Assembly (NCBI GenBank): GCA_003213255.1 | Contig: QCNI01000008.1 | Span: forward strand, 1 to 58,172 | DNA: 58,172 bases | DNA from: Prochlorococcus sp. AG-424-P16 | GTDB lineage: Bacteria > Cyanobacteriota > Cyanobacteriia > PCC-6307 > Cyanobiaceae | Reading direction: 5' to 3' | In this document: one piece after another, positions 7,854 through 15,890 of the stretch | Layout: each line of letters opens with the position of its first letter | How positions within the stretch are numbered: position 1 is the first letter of the stretch | Translations under genes and position numbers: made by a program | Notes under the pieces: model-generated | Told to the model about the DNA's origin: nothing | Seen by the model: only the letters and a program-made list of their open reading frames with translations | The model's database searches: none

Positions 7854-9083
7854 ATGCAGTTTTTTCAAAAATATAGTAATAACAATAATAATTTAGATAA
7901 AAATCTTTTAATTGGATTTTCTTTTTTAATAATCGTAGGTGGGATACTAAATACCTTATCGAATAAAACTTACCTAAATGATAGTTGGACAATTGGGGAG
8001 TGGCTAATAAATTATCAAGGTGGATTTATAAGAAGAGGGTTCTTAGGAGAAGGAATATACCTTTTCAGTAATGCAACAAAAATTTCGCCAATATTTATAA
8101 TTTGGTTGATCAGTATTTCATCATATTATCTATTAATAAAATTAACTTTTATTGAGGCTAAAAATAAAATTTCAGATGTATTTTTACTGTCACCATGCAT
8201 ATTTATGGCGCCTATAATCGGTGATTTTTTGATAAGGAAAGATTCACTTCTTTTACTAATATTTCTTATTTCTTTAAAACTTATAAAATCAAAAAGGATA
8301 AATCTTATTTTTTTAAATTTACTAAATATTGCTGCAATATTGATTCATGAATCATTTGCAATTTATGCTTTGCCAATACAATTTATTCTTATTAGTAAAG
8401 ATAATGAATACAAAAACAATTATTATAATTTTTTTAAATTAATTCCATCATTATGCTTTTTTATTTGTTGTTTTATTTTTAAAGGTGATCAAAATCAGGC
8501 AATTTCTATTCATCAATCTTGGTTAAATAATTCATTTTTATTCCCTTTTGAAAACCTTAATTACGAATTTCCTTTGGGAGCTATAAATGCAATTGGTTGG
8601 GATTTTAAACAAGTTTTAAAAATCCTTTTAGAATCTTTGATTGATTTCAAAGGTATTTTATGGGTTCCTTTAGCTTGGTTAATAACTACTATTTTCTTGG
8701 CTAGTTTTTTCTTAGGAGATAATTCAGGTAAAGACTTTAAGATAAAGTTTTTTATTTTATCTTTACAATTCTTCCCTTTTTCTATTTTGTGCTTTTCAGG
8801 TTGGGATTATGGGAGATGGATATTTGTTTGGATTGTAAGTTCTATATTAATATATTGTACTTTTGGTGAAGAATTGAAAACATACGAACCTATCCAAAAA
8901 AATTTATTTAGATATGATTTAATTAAAGAATATTGTTTTAATATAGAAATTCATAAAAGATCAAAAATTTTACTCGCAATTTTTGCATATCCACATTGTT
9001 GTTGGAGCCTATTTTATCTCCCTAGTTTATTAGTGATCCCTAGTTATTCAATATTAAAAAAATCTAAACTTTTTTTTAAATAA
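7854..9083 (+). CDS. Polytopic membrane protein, candidate glycosyltransferase or polymerase
   Basis: A 409-residue protein with about ten hydrophobic spans and few charges. The segment WLINYQGGFIRRGFLGE near residue 50 and HESFAIY near residue 165 resemble motifs seen in uncharacterised bacterial surface-polysaccharide membrane proteins. It follows the DprE1-like gene by 1 bp and precedes an LptF/G-like permease by 5 bp. Use of the lipid-linked pentose made by the upstream genes is a reasonable guess from position only. Confidence 0.6.
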   Translation: MQFFQKYSNNNNNLDKNLLIGFSFLIIVGGILNTLSNKTYLNDSWTIGEWLINYQGGFIRRGFLGEGIYLFSNATKISPIFIIWLISISSYYLLIKLTFIEAKNKISDVFLLSPCIFMAPIIGDFLIRKDSLLLLIFLISLKLIKSKRINLIFLNLLNIAAILIHESFAIYALPIQFILISKDNEYKNNYYNFFKLIPSLCFFICCFIFKGDQNQAISIHQSWLNNSFLFPFENLNYEFPLGAINAIGWDFKQVLKILLESLIDFKGILWVPLAWLITTIFLASFFLGDNSGKDFKIKFFILSLQFFPFSILCFSGWDYGRWIFVWIVSSILIYCTFGEELKTYEPIQKNLFRYDLIKEYCFNIEIHKRSKILLAIFAYPHCCWSLFYLPSLLVIPSYSILKKSKLFFK

Positions 9084-9088
9084 ATTTT

Positions 9089-10270
9089 ATGTTTAATTAT
9101 TTTGTAAAAAATATCTATTCTTTGATAAGAATCGTACCTCTTATAGATAAGTGGTTGATAGCACAATTAGTACCCCCTTTAATCTTTTCTATTTCAGCTT
9201 TTACAGTAGTTTCTCTTTCTATTGGAGTGATGTTTGATTTGATAAGGAAAATTGTGGAATTTGGATTTCCATTCTCATTAGCTTTAAAGATTTTAATTTT
9301 AAAATTGCCAGGGTTTTTAGTACTCTCATTTCCTATGTCAGTATTGTTATCGACCCTATTAACTTATGGTAAATTGTCCTCAAACTCAGAGTTATTAGCA
9401 TTAAGGAGTCTTGGAATTAAAACATCAAGATTTATAGTCCCTGCATTAATTGTTTCAATAATTATGACTTGTCTAACTTTCTTTTTTAACAATAGTTTAG
9501 TTCCTTATTCTAATAAACTTGCAGAAATCTCAATTAGAGATGGTTTAGGTAAATCAACAACAATTGAAACTGGTAATGATGTTTTTTTTCCTGGATATGG
9601 TTCGCTTATTGATCCAAAAACAAATAAACCAAGTGAAAAAAATACCTATCTCACACAAATTTTCTTCTCAAGAGTTGTTCAAAATAAAATTATGAAAAAT
9701 GTTACATTATTAGATTTCTCAAGAATTGGAAGTAAGCAAGTTCTCTCAGCAGAAAGTGCCTCATTTGATAATGATAATTTAAGATGGATTTTTAAAAATG
9801 GTAAGATCGTCTATTTTTCTTCAGATGCTCAAACAAGCATTGTAAATTTCAGTACTTATTTTTATCCTCTAGGCGATGGGCCTCTTAAAGTCTCAGAGAT
9901 ACAAAAGGATGCCAATGATATGACAGTTGCAGAGGCAATTGCAGCTAAAAACATATATGAGAATTCTGGTAATATAAAAGAAGCCAGAAAAATGAAAGTA
10001 AGGATTCAAGAAAAATTTACTCTGCCATGCGCCTGTTTAGTATTTGGATTGATAGGTAGTAGCTTAGGATCAAAATCTAATTTAAGATCTTCACGAAGCC
10101 AAGGATTTGGATTAAGCGTTATTCTTATTTTAATTTACTACATTATGTCATTCCTATTTAGTTCCTTAGGAGTAAAAGGTTTATTAACACCAATTTTTGC
10201 AGCTTGGTTGCCAGTATTTATATCTTTGGGAGGTGGAATTTATTTCTTAAGAAGATCAAGCTCTCTATAA
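9089..10270 (+). CDS. LptF/LptG-like permease (YjgP/YjgQ family)
   Basis: A 393-residue protein. It has three spans in the first 125 residues, a beta-rich soluble middle of about 150 residues, and three spans at the end, which is the LptF/LptG layout. LptF and LptG form the membrane part of the ABC exporter that extracts lipopolysaccharide from the inner membrane. It is the last gene of the operon, linking the lipid-pentose genes to outer-membrane glycolipid export. No ATPase (LptB) gene is in the window. Confidence 0.82.
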   Translation: MFNYFVKNIYSLIRIVPLIDKWLIAQLVPPLIFSISAFTVVSLSIGVMFDLIRKIVEFGFPFSLALKILILKLPGFLVLSFPMSVLLSTLLTYGKLSSNSELLALRSLGIKTSRFIVPALIVSIIMTCLTFFFNNSLVPYSNKLAEISIRDGLGKSTTIETGNDVFFPGYGSLIDPKTNKPSEKNTYLTQIFFSRVVQNKIMKNVTLLDFSRIGSKQVLSAESASFDNDNLRWIFKNGKIVYFSSDAQTSIVNFSTYFYPLGDGPLKVSEIQKDANDMTVAEAIAAKNIYENSGNIKEARKMKVRIQEKFTLPCACLVFGLIGSSLGSKSNLRSSRSQGFGLSVILILIYYIMSFLFSSLGVKGLLTPIFAAWLPVFISLGGGIYFLRRSSSL

Positions 10271-10345
10271 AGTTTTTCTCTAAAAAGCATTTTTTAAAAG
10301 ATTTGAAGAACTTTAATAGAAAATAAAGCTAGCCAAAAGATATTT

Positions 10346-10930
10346 TTAAATTATATCTATTCTTTTATAACCATACCAATCAGGTAAATTATTTTCTTCA
10401 TGAACATTATTATCTGGTATTAACTCTATTTCCCATTTATCTATATTTTTTATAACTTCACAGTCATCTAAAGTACTTAAATTTTCTAAAGAAGCAACAT
10501 CATCTTTATGCTTTTTTTTACATCCAATAAGCCATTTAGATTTAGCTATATTTATTGCCTCTAATTTACTTGAAGCTATAACTAATCCAAATTCATGTTT
10601 TTCCTGCATAGAAGTTGGATCATATCCTCCAATATTGACAAACCATAAATTTTTTTTTGGGATTATTTTTTTTACTAATTGCTTTTTTCCTATTTTATTC
10701 TTTTCGATATGTATTAAATTAATTTTATGGCCATCTATATATTGTATTTTTTTATAGCTATCAATATGCAAACCTTTTGAAGATCCAAACCAATCCTTTC
10801 TTAAAGTATCGAATGTGTCTTCAATTTTAGATCCAACAACCCATCTAACATCATGTAATTCAATATTAGCTTTTTTTGCTCTACCCCCAAGTACAATCAA
10901 ATAAAGAAAATTATTTTTTAATTTATCCAC
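10346..10930 (-). CDS. DUF1543 domain protein
   Basis: A 194-residue soluble protein. The N-terminal half has YLIVLGGRAKKANIELHDVRW and the second half has LWFVNIGGYDPTSMQEKHEFGLVI, the two repeats characteristic of DUF1543. Function is unknown. It is convergent with the end of the lipid-pentose operon. Confidence 0.75.
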   Translation of the reverse strand: MDKLKNNFLYLIVLGGRAKKANIELHDVRWVVGSKIEDTFDTLRKDWFGSSKGLHIDSYKKIQYIDGHKINLIHIEKNKIGKKQLVKKIIPKKNLWFVNIGGYDPTSMQEKHEFGLVIASSKLEAINIAKSKWLIGCKKKHKDDVASLENLSTLDDCEVIKNIDKWEIELIPDNNVHEENNLPDWYGYKRIDII

Positions 10931-11015
10931 TTTTAATAAATCAATTTTATTTAAACTTTAATTTAAATTATTAAAATTTACCTTATAGTTTATTACTAAT
11001 AATTCAGAAATTCTG

Positions 11016-11159
11016 TTAATTAAACCAACCTTTTTTCTTTTCTTTAACTTTTGGTGAAGTCTGAATCTTAGGCTCTTCGTCAACTCTACCTTTAATAATC
11101 ATCAAGGGAACAATTGCCCATAGAGCTAAAAATAATGTCCAGAAAAGGTAAATGTTCAT
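11016..11159 (-). CDS. Small membrane protein, 47 aa
   Basis: The ATG frame starts with a hydrophobic span (IYLFWTLFLALWAIVPLMI) and continues with a charged tail rich in lysine (KVKEKKKGWFN). It is a typical picocyanobacterial single-span small protein. The family is not recognised. It is 85 bp upstream of the DUF1543 gene on the same strand. Confidence 0.6.
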   Translation of the reverse strand: MNIYLFWTLFLALWAIVPLMIIKGRVDEEPKIQTSPKVKEKKKGWFN

Positions 11160-11239
11160 TTTACTAAAGATCAATAAACTAATACTAAAATTAATTTAAT
11201 ATGATTCGTGAGTTTCTTTTTAAAGTTCTAGTTTAGATG

Positions 11240-11245
11240 TATAAT
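11240..11245 (+). promoter_or_regulatory. Candidate -10 box (TATAAT)
   Basis: A perfect TATAAT lies in a gene-free stretch, about 120 bp before the hairpin and T tract at 11364-11414 on the same strand. No clear -35 box is seen. With the terminator it could delimit a small RNA. Confidence 0.3.
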
Positions 11246-11363
11246 AAAAAATTTTTTTAAATTAAAGCCAAATAAAATACTTGATAAATTGAATATTAAT
11301 ATTGATACATTGAGTATAAAAAATAATGTAAATGAGAAAATTTTTTAATTAATACAAAATATT

Positions 11364-11414
11364 TGCACTCAACAAAACCACTGCTTTGCTTCAGTATGTG
11401 TAGAGTGCATTTTT
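11364..11414 (+). terminator. Intrinsic terminator of an unassigned transcript
   Basis: The stem TGCACTC/GAGTGCA (11364-11370 with 11403-11409) encloses an inner ACTG/CAGT stem and is followed by five T residues. There is no plus-strand gene upstream within 1 kb, so it may end a small RNA starting after the TATAAT at 11240. Confidence 0.45.
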
Positions 11415-11467
11415 ATAATGACACGATAAAAATTTTTCGTGAATATTTTCAATCAATTTTTTTTTAT

Positions 11468-11668
11468 CTAAAGTCTATTTAGCGAAGATAAAAATTTTTG
11501 AAAAAATGTGATTCCTGTCATAAGCCAGATAAAATTCATTACAGAGTTAAATCCATAATGCATAAAGACTGGATTTTTTGTTGTAAAGAATGTTGGAATA
11601 TAATTTCTAAACGTAATAATTATTCTTACGGTGGCACAAGAAGGTCCAAATAATGACTTTTCTAGCAA
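11468..11668 (-). CDS. Hypothetical protein, up to 66 aa
   Basis: The minus-strand frame begins at TTG; the first ATG lies about 30 codons in. The composition (ITFRNYIPTFFTTKNPVFMHYG) is not random-looking but no family is recognised. One weak hydrophobic span lies near the C-terminus. The start is uncertain. Confidence 0.35.
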   Translation of the reverse strand: MLEKSLFGPSCATVRIIITFRNYIPTFFTTKNPVFMHYGFNSVMNFIWLMTGITFFQKFLSSLNRL

Positions 11669-11803
11669 AATAATATTAAAAAAATCAAATAATAAGAAGC
11701 TTGGAAATCTATAAAATTACTCTTAATAAGAACTTGACAATTAATGATGATTTAAAAAAATGATTTATGAAATTTACCTACAAAAATAACTTTCTTTTTT
11801 TAT

Positions 11804-12244
11804 TTGATTTATTTTTTTAATATAAATTTTTCTAATAGAATCTTTTCTTATTTTGCTAAACCAAACTTTATAGTTTATGACGAATGGTTTGATAATAATA
11901 TAAAAAAAACTAAACTTGATTGCAAAAATAAAAAAATAAAAACTATTTCAAATATGCATGAATTTTTCTATGAGCAATCAAATTACAAAGTTGGTGCATC
12001 TGAAAATAACTTGCAAATAGACATTGATAAAAATAGGGAGGAAGTATTTAAAAATTATTATTTTGAAAATAATTCTGAAAAATATGATTTATTATCAAAT
12101 AAAAAATTTCTGTTCTTTGGAAAAATTACCAAAAACAAACTTAAATTTAATCTCAAAAATAAAATAATTTATACTTTATCAATTTTTGGATTTGTAATTA
12201 TTTTGGGATTACTTCTATTTTTTATTTCGCAATCTAAAAAATGA
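11804..12244 (+). CDS. Hypothetical protein with C-terminal membrane anchor
   Basis: A 146-residue frame with a TTG start. A C-terminal span (IIYTLSIFGFVIILGLLLFFI) follows a charged, Asn/Lys-rich body. The part from YDEWFDNNI to ASENN aligns with the 58-aa protein at 26989-27165 (YDEWFDENI to GSEKK, with a shared HE-FY in the middle), so the two are paralogues. Function is unknown. Confidence 0.5.
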   Translation: MIYFFNINFSNRIFSYFAKPNFIVYDEWFDNNIKKTKLDCKNKKIKTISNMHEFFYEQSNYKVGASENNLQIDIDKNREEVFKNYYFENNSEKYDLLSNKKFLFFGKITKNKLKFNLKNKIIYTLSIFGFVIILGLLLFFISQSKK

Positions 12245-12272
12245 ATCGGCCATAAAAATTAAATCAATTTTA

Positions 12273-12298
12273 TTAGAAAAAAGATTTTGATTTTCTAA
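12273..12298. terminator. Bidirectional terminator
   Basis: The stem TTAGAAAA/TTTTCTAA (12273-12280 with 12291-12298) is flanked by A and T runs between two convergent genes. It overlaps the stop codon of the minus-strand gene. Confidence 0.5.
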
Positions 12299-12771
12299 AA
12301 AAAGTCATTAATTTCTTTTTTTATAGATTTATATTCTAAATTAATTTCTTTAATAAATTTATCTATATCTTTTTTATTATTCTTATATTCATTTATTTTT
12401 TGTTTGGTTTTCTCTCGGAAAATGGATTCAAATTTTCCTGGACTTACCTCCTCAATCCAATATCCTGCTAAACAATAAATTTGATTTGGAACAACGGTTA
12501 TAATAAATGATTTTTTGGAATTTTTATATTGATCAATTATCTTATTAGCGAAAGTACCTTTAGTTTTGTTAGTCCCAAATAGAGTAATATCTTTTGCTAA
12601 AGACTTAAAATTCTTCGATAGATTCTTACTTTTTTCTAATGTATTTCTAGAAATTATTTTTTCTAGAGAATAACAATAATCGAAAAAATTAGTATTTTCT
12701 TTTTTTGAAGGATATATAGTTATTAGAGAACTAAAAAGTAAAAAAGAAGTTAAAATAAATTTTTTAAACAT
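12295..12771 (-). CDS. Exported hypothetical protein, 158 aa
   Basis: A signal peptide is evident (MFKKFILTSFLLFSSLITIYP). The mature part is Lys/Asn-rich with predicted helices and one CLAGYW motif, and has no recognised domain. It is convergent with the preceding gene. The role is unknown; periplasmic location is inferred from the signal peptide. Confidence 0.65.
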   Translation of the reverse strand: MFKKFILTSFLLFSSLITIYPSKKENTNFFDYCYSLEKIISRNTLEKSKNLSKNFKSLAKDITLFGTNKTKGTFANKIIDQYKNSKKSFIITVVPNQIYCLAGYWIEEVSPGKFESIFREKTKQKINEYKNNKKDIDKFIKEINLEYKSIKKEINDFF

Positions 12772-12968
12772 TTAATTTTAATTAAATTTATCATTTCATA
12801 AATATAAAAAGACAATGCATAAATTACTATTAATTACCTTAAAAAGAGTCACATTAATTAAAAAGATTTCTATTAATTGAGCTAAACCTCTTTGAGAAAA
12901 ATTTAAAAGTATTTCGTACTAGTAAAGTATCTATCAAACACATAAAATTTTTTTCTTATAATAAGATT

Positions 12969-13349
12969 ATGAAAAATTCTTTTTTTAAAAATAAAAGTTT
13001 CAAATCTTTTTTAGATTTTTTTTCAAGATTATCAATTTCAGCAATATTTATCTCGGCAATTCCAGGCAAAATAAATGATTTTGAGAGAACAGTTGAATAT
13101 ATTTCTTCAAAAGGTATTCCAGAACCAATTTCATCTATTCTTCTCGTGGGAGCAATTATATGTCTTATCTTGGGTTCTGGATTTTTTATATTTGGGGAAA
13201 ATCAAAAAATCGGTTCAGTCTTTTTATTACTATTTATTATTCCAACAACAATAATTTTTCATTTATTCCCTTTTCATCAAAGAGCAGTATTTATGAATCT
13301 CGCGTTGATAGGTGGATTAATTATTACTGCAATAAGGGAACCAAAATAA
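12969..13349 (+). CDS. DoxX-family membrane protein
   Basis: A 126-residue protein with four hydrophobic spans. The first span has the DoxX-like run FFSRLSISAIFISAIPGKINDF, and the third is followed by FHLFPFHQRAVFMNLALIGGL. DoxX proteins are small integral-membrane proteins associated with redox and thiol stress in other bacteria; the substrate here is unknown. It stands alone and converges on a small minus-strand gene. Confidence 0.75.
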   Translation: MKNSFFKNKSFKSFLDFFSRLSISAIFISAIPGKINDFERTVEYISSKGIPEPISSILLVGAIICLILGSGFFIFGENQKIGSVFLLLFIIPTTIIFHLFPFHQRAVFMNLALIGGLIITAIREPK

Positions 13350-13380
13350 ATTACTTAATTAAAGAAACCTAAATATTCTT

Positions 13381-13575
13381 TTATTTTTTCTCTCTTAATT
13401 CTGGGAAGCAATTTGCAATATGAATTAATTCATAAACCTCTTTGCTATCGTATTTTTTATTAGGAATTCCACTTCCCACCTCTATGCCTCTCTCTTTCAT
13501 CTTCTTTAGTATAAGTTTTTGTCTTTGCATACTTGACAAAGACTTAAATCTTTTAGTTCGTTCTTCTTTGTTCAC
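13381..13575 (-). CDS. Small basic hypothetical protein, 64 aa
   Basis: A GTG-start frame with a strongly basic N-terminal half (KEERTKRFKSLSSMQRQKLIL) and helix-rich composition, ending near CFPELREKK. It could bind nucleic acid, but no domain is recognised. Confidence 0.5.
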   Translation of the reverse strand: MNKEERTKRFKSLSSMQRQKLILKKMKERGIEVGSGIPNKKYDSKEVYELIHIANCFPELREKK

Positions 13576-13618
13576 TAGATCTTAATTTAGTTTAACTTTA
13601 TTGTTAAGGTTATATCGA

Positions 13619-13741
13619 TTAGCGATTCATTAAATAAGTAAGAAAGCCAGTAAATGTAAGTAATTTAAATCCAATAAAGAAAGGCAAATATTTTTTGACC
13701 TTTTTGCCAACCGGCATTAATTTGTTTAATGAATTGATCAT
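13619..13741 (-). CDS. Small membrane protein, 40 aa
   Basis: An ATG frame with a basic N-terminus (NKLMPVGKKVKKY) followed by one hydrophobic span (LPFFIGFKLLTFTGFLTYLM). The family is not recognised. Confidence 0.45.
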   Translation of the reverse strand: MINSLNKLMPVGKKVKKYLPFFIGFKLLTFTGFLTYLMNR

Positions 13742-13823
13742 GATTTATATAATAAATCAAATTATTTCGAATATTCTAACAAGTTTTTTTTAGATTTATC
13801 CTATTTCGATTTGTACATTTTAA

Positions 13824-13863
13824 ACAGCAGATCTAAACTAGAAGGGTTACGTCCCTTTTTTTT
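13824..13863 (+). repeat. Dispersed terminator-like repeat, copy A (5' part degenerate)
   Basis: It reads CAGCAGATCTAAACTAGAAG, then a small AAGGG/CCCTT hairpin and a T tract. The GATCTAAACTAG core matches the other copies, but the TTGACAGT part is altered. The last T is directly followed by the ATG of the next gene. Confidence 0.6.
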
Positions 13864-14250
13864 ATGAATGATAAAGAAACAATAATTTCATTATTAAATG
13901 AGTTTGCTAATCCTAAAAAAATGGCCTCATTTTTTGTTGAAAATGCCACTCCAGATTTTTTATTCATAAGACCTAGTGGTAATCCTATAGATGCAAAAGG
14001 GTTCGAACAAATAATTAATAGTGATATAGTTCAAGAAAAGGCAGAAATAACAAAAATTCACCGATTCGAATTTTTAAGCGACAACATAGTAATGTGCATT
14101 TTTACACTAGGTTCAAAATTTACTTATAAAGGGACACCTAATGATGACTTGCCAACAGTTACTTCAATTTTTAAAAAAGTAAATAATGTGTGGAGAATTC
14201 ACTGGATGCAAAGATCTACAGGAAATTCGGATTTATCTTTATGGGATTAG
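13864..14250 (+). CDS. NTF2-like (SnoaL/DUF4440-type) protein
   Basis: A 128-residue protein fitting the NTF2-like fold. It opens with a helix (DKETIISLLNEFANPKKMASFF), has a central ATPDFLFIRPSG and ends with beta strands and WRIHWMQRSTG. Such proteins form cone-shaped ligand-binding or catalytic dimers with diverse roles; none can be assigned here. The start codon follows the T tract of repeat copy A without a gap, so no leader lies between them. Confidence 0.6.
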   Translation: MNDKETIISLLNEFANPKKMASFFVENATPDFLFIRPSGNPIDAKGFEQIINSDIVQEKAEITKIHRFEFLSDNIVMCIFTLGSKFTYKGTPNDDLPTVTSIFKKVNNVWRIHWMQRSTGNSDLSLWD

Positions 14251-14330
14251 CAAAGTTAATAGCCCTTTTAATGGTGCTGTTACTTGTGGGAAGTTCTTTT
14301 ATTGGTTTAATTTTGTATTTTATAAAATAA
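14241..14330 (+). CDS. Tiny membrane protein, 29 aa
   Basis: Almost the whole product is one hydrophobic span (LIALLMVLLLVGSSFIGLIL). Its ATG lies within the last codons of the NTF2-like gene, overlapping by 10 bp, which suggests coupled translation. Confidence 0.45.
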   Translation: MGLAKLIALLMVLLLVGSSFIGLILYFIK

Positions 14331-14410
14331 GTAGATCAAATAAAAAATAACCAGTAATTATTTCTTGTTTTAGAAAATAATTGCTACTTTTATGCTAAAT
14401 AATTTGATTT

Positions 14411-14485
14411 TCAGGTAAAAATAAAAACTTTAGACAGACTAACGCCTATATCTAAAGCCAATAAAGCAATTAGTAACTTACTCAT
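14411..14485 (-). CDS. Tiny hydrophobic peptide, 24 aa
   Basis: MSKLLIALLALDIGVSLSKV is the start of this minus-strand frame. Its ATG overlaps the stop of the 18-aa frame upstream (ATGA). Hydrophobic peptides of this size are common in Prochlorococcus but the evidence here is thin. Confidence 0.35.
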   Translation of the reverse strand: MSKLLIALLALDIGVSLSKVFIFT

Positions 14486-14538
14486 TTTTTAGAACTCTCA
14501 ACTATTTTTTTGTAAAGTTCCTCAGAAATAGGTTGCAT
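14482..14538 (-). CDS. Possible 18-aa peptide coupled to the next frame
   Basis: MQPISEELYKKIVESSKK ends with a TGA that overlaps the ATG of the 24-aa hydrophobic peptide. The stop-start overlap is the only support. Confidence 0.25.
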   Translation of the reverse strand: MQPISEELYKKIVESSKK

Positions 14539-14732
14539 AACCTTTTAAAAATCTAATTACAAATTAATTAATTTAAAATTAATTTCTCGTTACTAAATAT
14601 ACGAATATATGAATTTTTAAATAGGCAAAAAATATATTCACTATAAGTTCTTCTTATAAAGTATGAATAAATACTTAATCCAAAAACGTCAATAAATGTC
14701 CAAACTTTTTTTTTTAAAATAAATAAGAGATC

Positions 14733-14834
14733 TTATTTCAAGTAAATAGATCCTCTATAAGTAAGCTTTATAATCTTTTCTTCTTGTTTTCTACAATATA
14801 CGAATGACTTTCCATTGAAATACATGTTTACCAT
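14733..14834 (-). CDS. Small DUF4278-like protein, 33 aa
   Basis: The product ends KIIKLTYRGSIYLK. The YRG-x-x-Y motif is the hallmark of cyanobacterial DUF4278 proteins. It starts with ATG at 14834; an earlier in-frame TTG is possible. It sits directly downstream of the promoter and structured leader at 14835-14967 on the same strand, so its expression may be controlled by that RNA. Confidence 0.45.
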   Translation of the reverse strand: MVNMYFNGKSFVYCRKQEEKIIKLTYRGSIYLK

Positions 14835-14934
14835 GATGCAGCTCCTGAACTTGCTCAAGTCCCCGTCCTATGGCTTGAGTCGTACTGCGGTCTATCAGAT
14901 GGTAGATCGGACGATTTTGTAGTATTCACTACAA
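14835..14934 (-). ncRNA. Structured leader or small RNA with three hairpins
   Basis: On the minus strand three stems follow one another. TTGTAGT/ACTACAA (14917-14934) has a 4-nt loop, GATCTACC/GATAGACC (14889-14908, two wobbles) has a 4-nt loop, and CTCAAG/CTTGAG (14854-14879) has a 14-nt loop. GC content is about half, far above the surroundings. A sigma70-type promoter ends just before the first stem. The RNA leads into the DUF4278-like frame through CAGGAG, a possible ribosome binding site. It may be a riboswitch-like leader or an independent small RNA. Confidence 0.5.
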
Positions 14935-14938
14935 TCTA

Positions 14939-14967
14939 TTTATAAAGTATTTATACTTAGATGTCAA
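14939..14967 (-). promoter_or_regulatory. Sigma70-type promoter for the structured RNA
   Basis: On the minus strand TTGACA (14962-14967) and TATAAA (14939-14944) are separated by exactly 17 bp. The expected start is near 14932, at the first hairpin of the RNA. This is among the best promoter matches in the window. Confidence 0.6.
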
Positions 14968-14970
14968 CAA

Positions 14971-15117
14971 TTAATAGAAACCAAACTTAAATTTAAAGGT
15001 AGATTCGGCTCTCATAAACTCCCGAAAAAGAATAAAGAAGATATAACTACGAGTAACTCCCATAAAAACTGAAACAAATGCTAGAACTACACAAATAGGA
15101 CAATGTGGGAATCCCAT
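14971..15117 (-). CDS. Small membrane protein with CPIC motif, 48 aa
   Basis: An ATG frame beginning MGFPHCPICVVLAFVSVFMG, one membrane span preceded by a CxxC pair, followed by an aromatic/basic tail. The CxxC at the membrane edge suggests metal or redox chemistry but no family is recognised. Its stop is 4 bp before the promoter of the structured RNA on the same strand. Confidence 0.5.
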   Translation of the reverse strand: MGFPHCPICVVLAFVSVFMGVTRSYIFFILFREFMRAESTFKFKFGFY

Positions 15118-15440
15118 TATTTATTTTCCAATATAAACTTCAATTCAGTCTCTGCATTAAGAATATCGATCCTTCTCTTGAGCAGTTTAAAAAATTTAAT
15201 TATTTTCTTCAAAATTAAACCCTCTTTAGGCATCAATAATAATATTATTTAAGAATGAATATATCAATGAGCAAAAATACTGAAGCCATTGATATAACAA
15301 AAGTTTCGTAGCAATTCTATACAATAAACAACCCCAACATATGCTCAGATACTCTTGCTCAATTAGCTTATTCAGAGTCAAATATTAAATTGGTGATCTA
15401 GTTACCTTGCAGTGCTATTTTTCTTTTGCTAAAAAAATAG
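15118..15440. other. Gene-free stretch
   Basis: Only very short frames are present, such as MNISMSKNTEAIDITKVS. No convincing signal was seen before the hairpin that starts at 15441. Confidence 0.4.
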
Positions 15441-15481
15441 AGCGGACTAAAGTCCAATACTCCACGAGGATTTAGTCCGCT
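15441..15481 (-). terminator. Strong hairpin, minus-strand terminator with alternative fold
   Basis: An 11-bp perfect stem AGCGGACTAAA/TTTAGTCCGCT (15441-15451 with 15471-15481). On the minus strand it is followed by CTATTTTTTTAGC, fitting an intrinsic terminator. An alternative smaller stem GGAC/GTCC lies inside. The loop contains the start of TCCACGAGGATTTAGT, which is the inverse of the sequence over the start codon at 15626. Confidence 0.5.
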
Positions 15482-15631
15482 GCCTAAAGCCTGAGAGTGC
15501 AAATTTTACTTAGGTAATATGCAACTATGCTTTATGAGGTAAATATCTTGATTGCGTAATAAATTTATTTTGTATATTGCTATTACAAAAATGATGAGTT
15601 TATTTAAATTAGTTACTAAATCCTCGTGGAG
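15461..15631. repeat. 16-bp inverted repeat spanning a hairpin and a start codon
   Basis: TCCACGAGGATTTAGT (15461-15476) is the exact reverse complement of ACTAAATCCTCGTGGA (15615-15630), which contains the GTG start of the following small gene. A related sequence also covers the GTG start of the paralogue at 26364. Confidence 0.6.
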
Positions 15632-15745
15632 AAAGCTTTAGTAAATTTCTTTTATTGGTTACTGATAAGATCAGCCGAATCTCATTATGGAGAATCATTT
15701 GTATCTGTAGAAGTTCCATCTAATTCAATCAAAAGTTTTTCTTGA
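15626..15745 (+). CDS. Small SAES-family protein, 39 aa, copy 1
   Basis: The GTG-start product reads MEKALVNFFYWLLIRSAES, then HYGESF and EVPS. It shares MEK-LxN-xYWxL-xSAESxYGxS-xxV-VP with frames at 20064-20171 and 26245-26364. The N-terminal half is an amphipathic or membrane helix, and the conserved SAES-x-YG follows it. Conservation among three copies with different nucleotide sequence indicates a real protein family. Function is unknown. Confidence 0.65.
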   Translation: MEKALVNFFYWLLIRSAESHYGESFVSVEVPSNSIKSFS

Positions 15746-15890
15746 TTTTAGAAAGTTTTTAATACTTAAATTCATAGCTTTCTGAAAATTGAATAACTAA
15801 TTTGATTTAAGTTGGTTAATTATCTCTATTGCAAATAAAGATAAGGTTGTTAATCTTGCAATTAAAGAAGAAACTTAATTTCTTAAACTG

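Noticed and set aside
14811..14912. A plus-strand frame MFTMMQLLNLLKSPSYGLSR in the GC-rich structured segment
   Set aside because: The promoter and hairpins read on the minus strand, and another plus frame is equally open. The frame is best explained by local GC richness.
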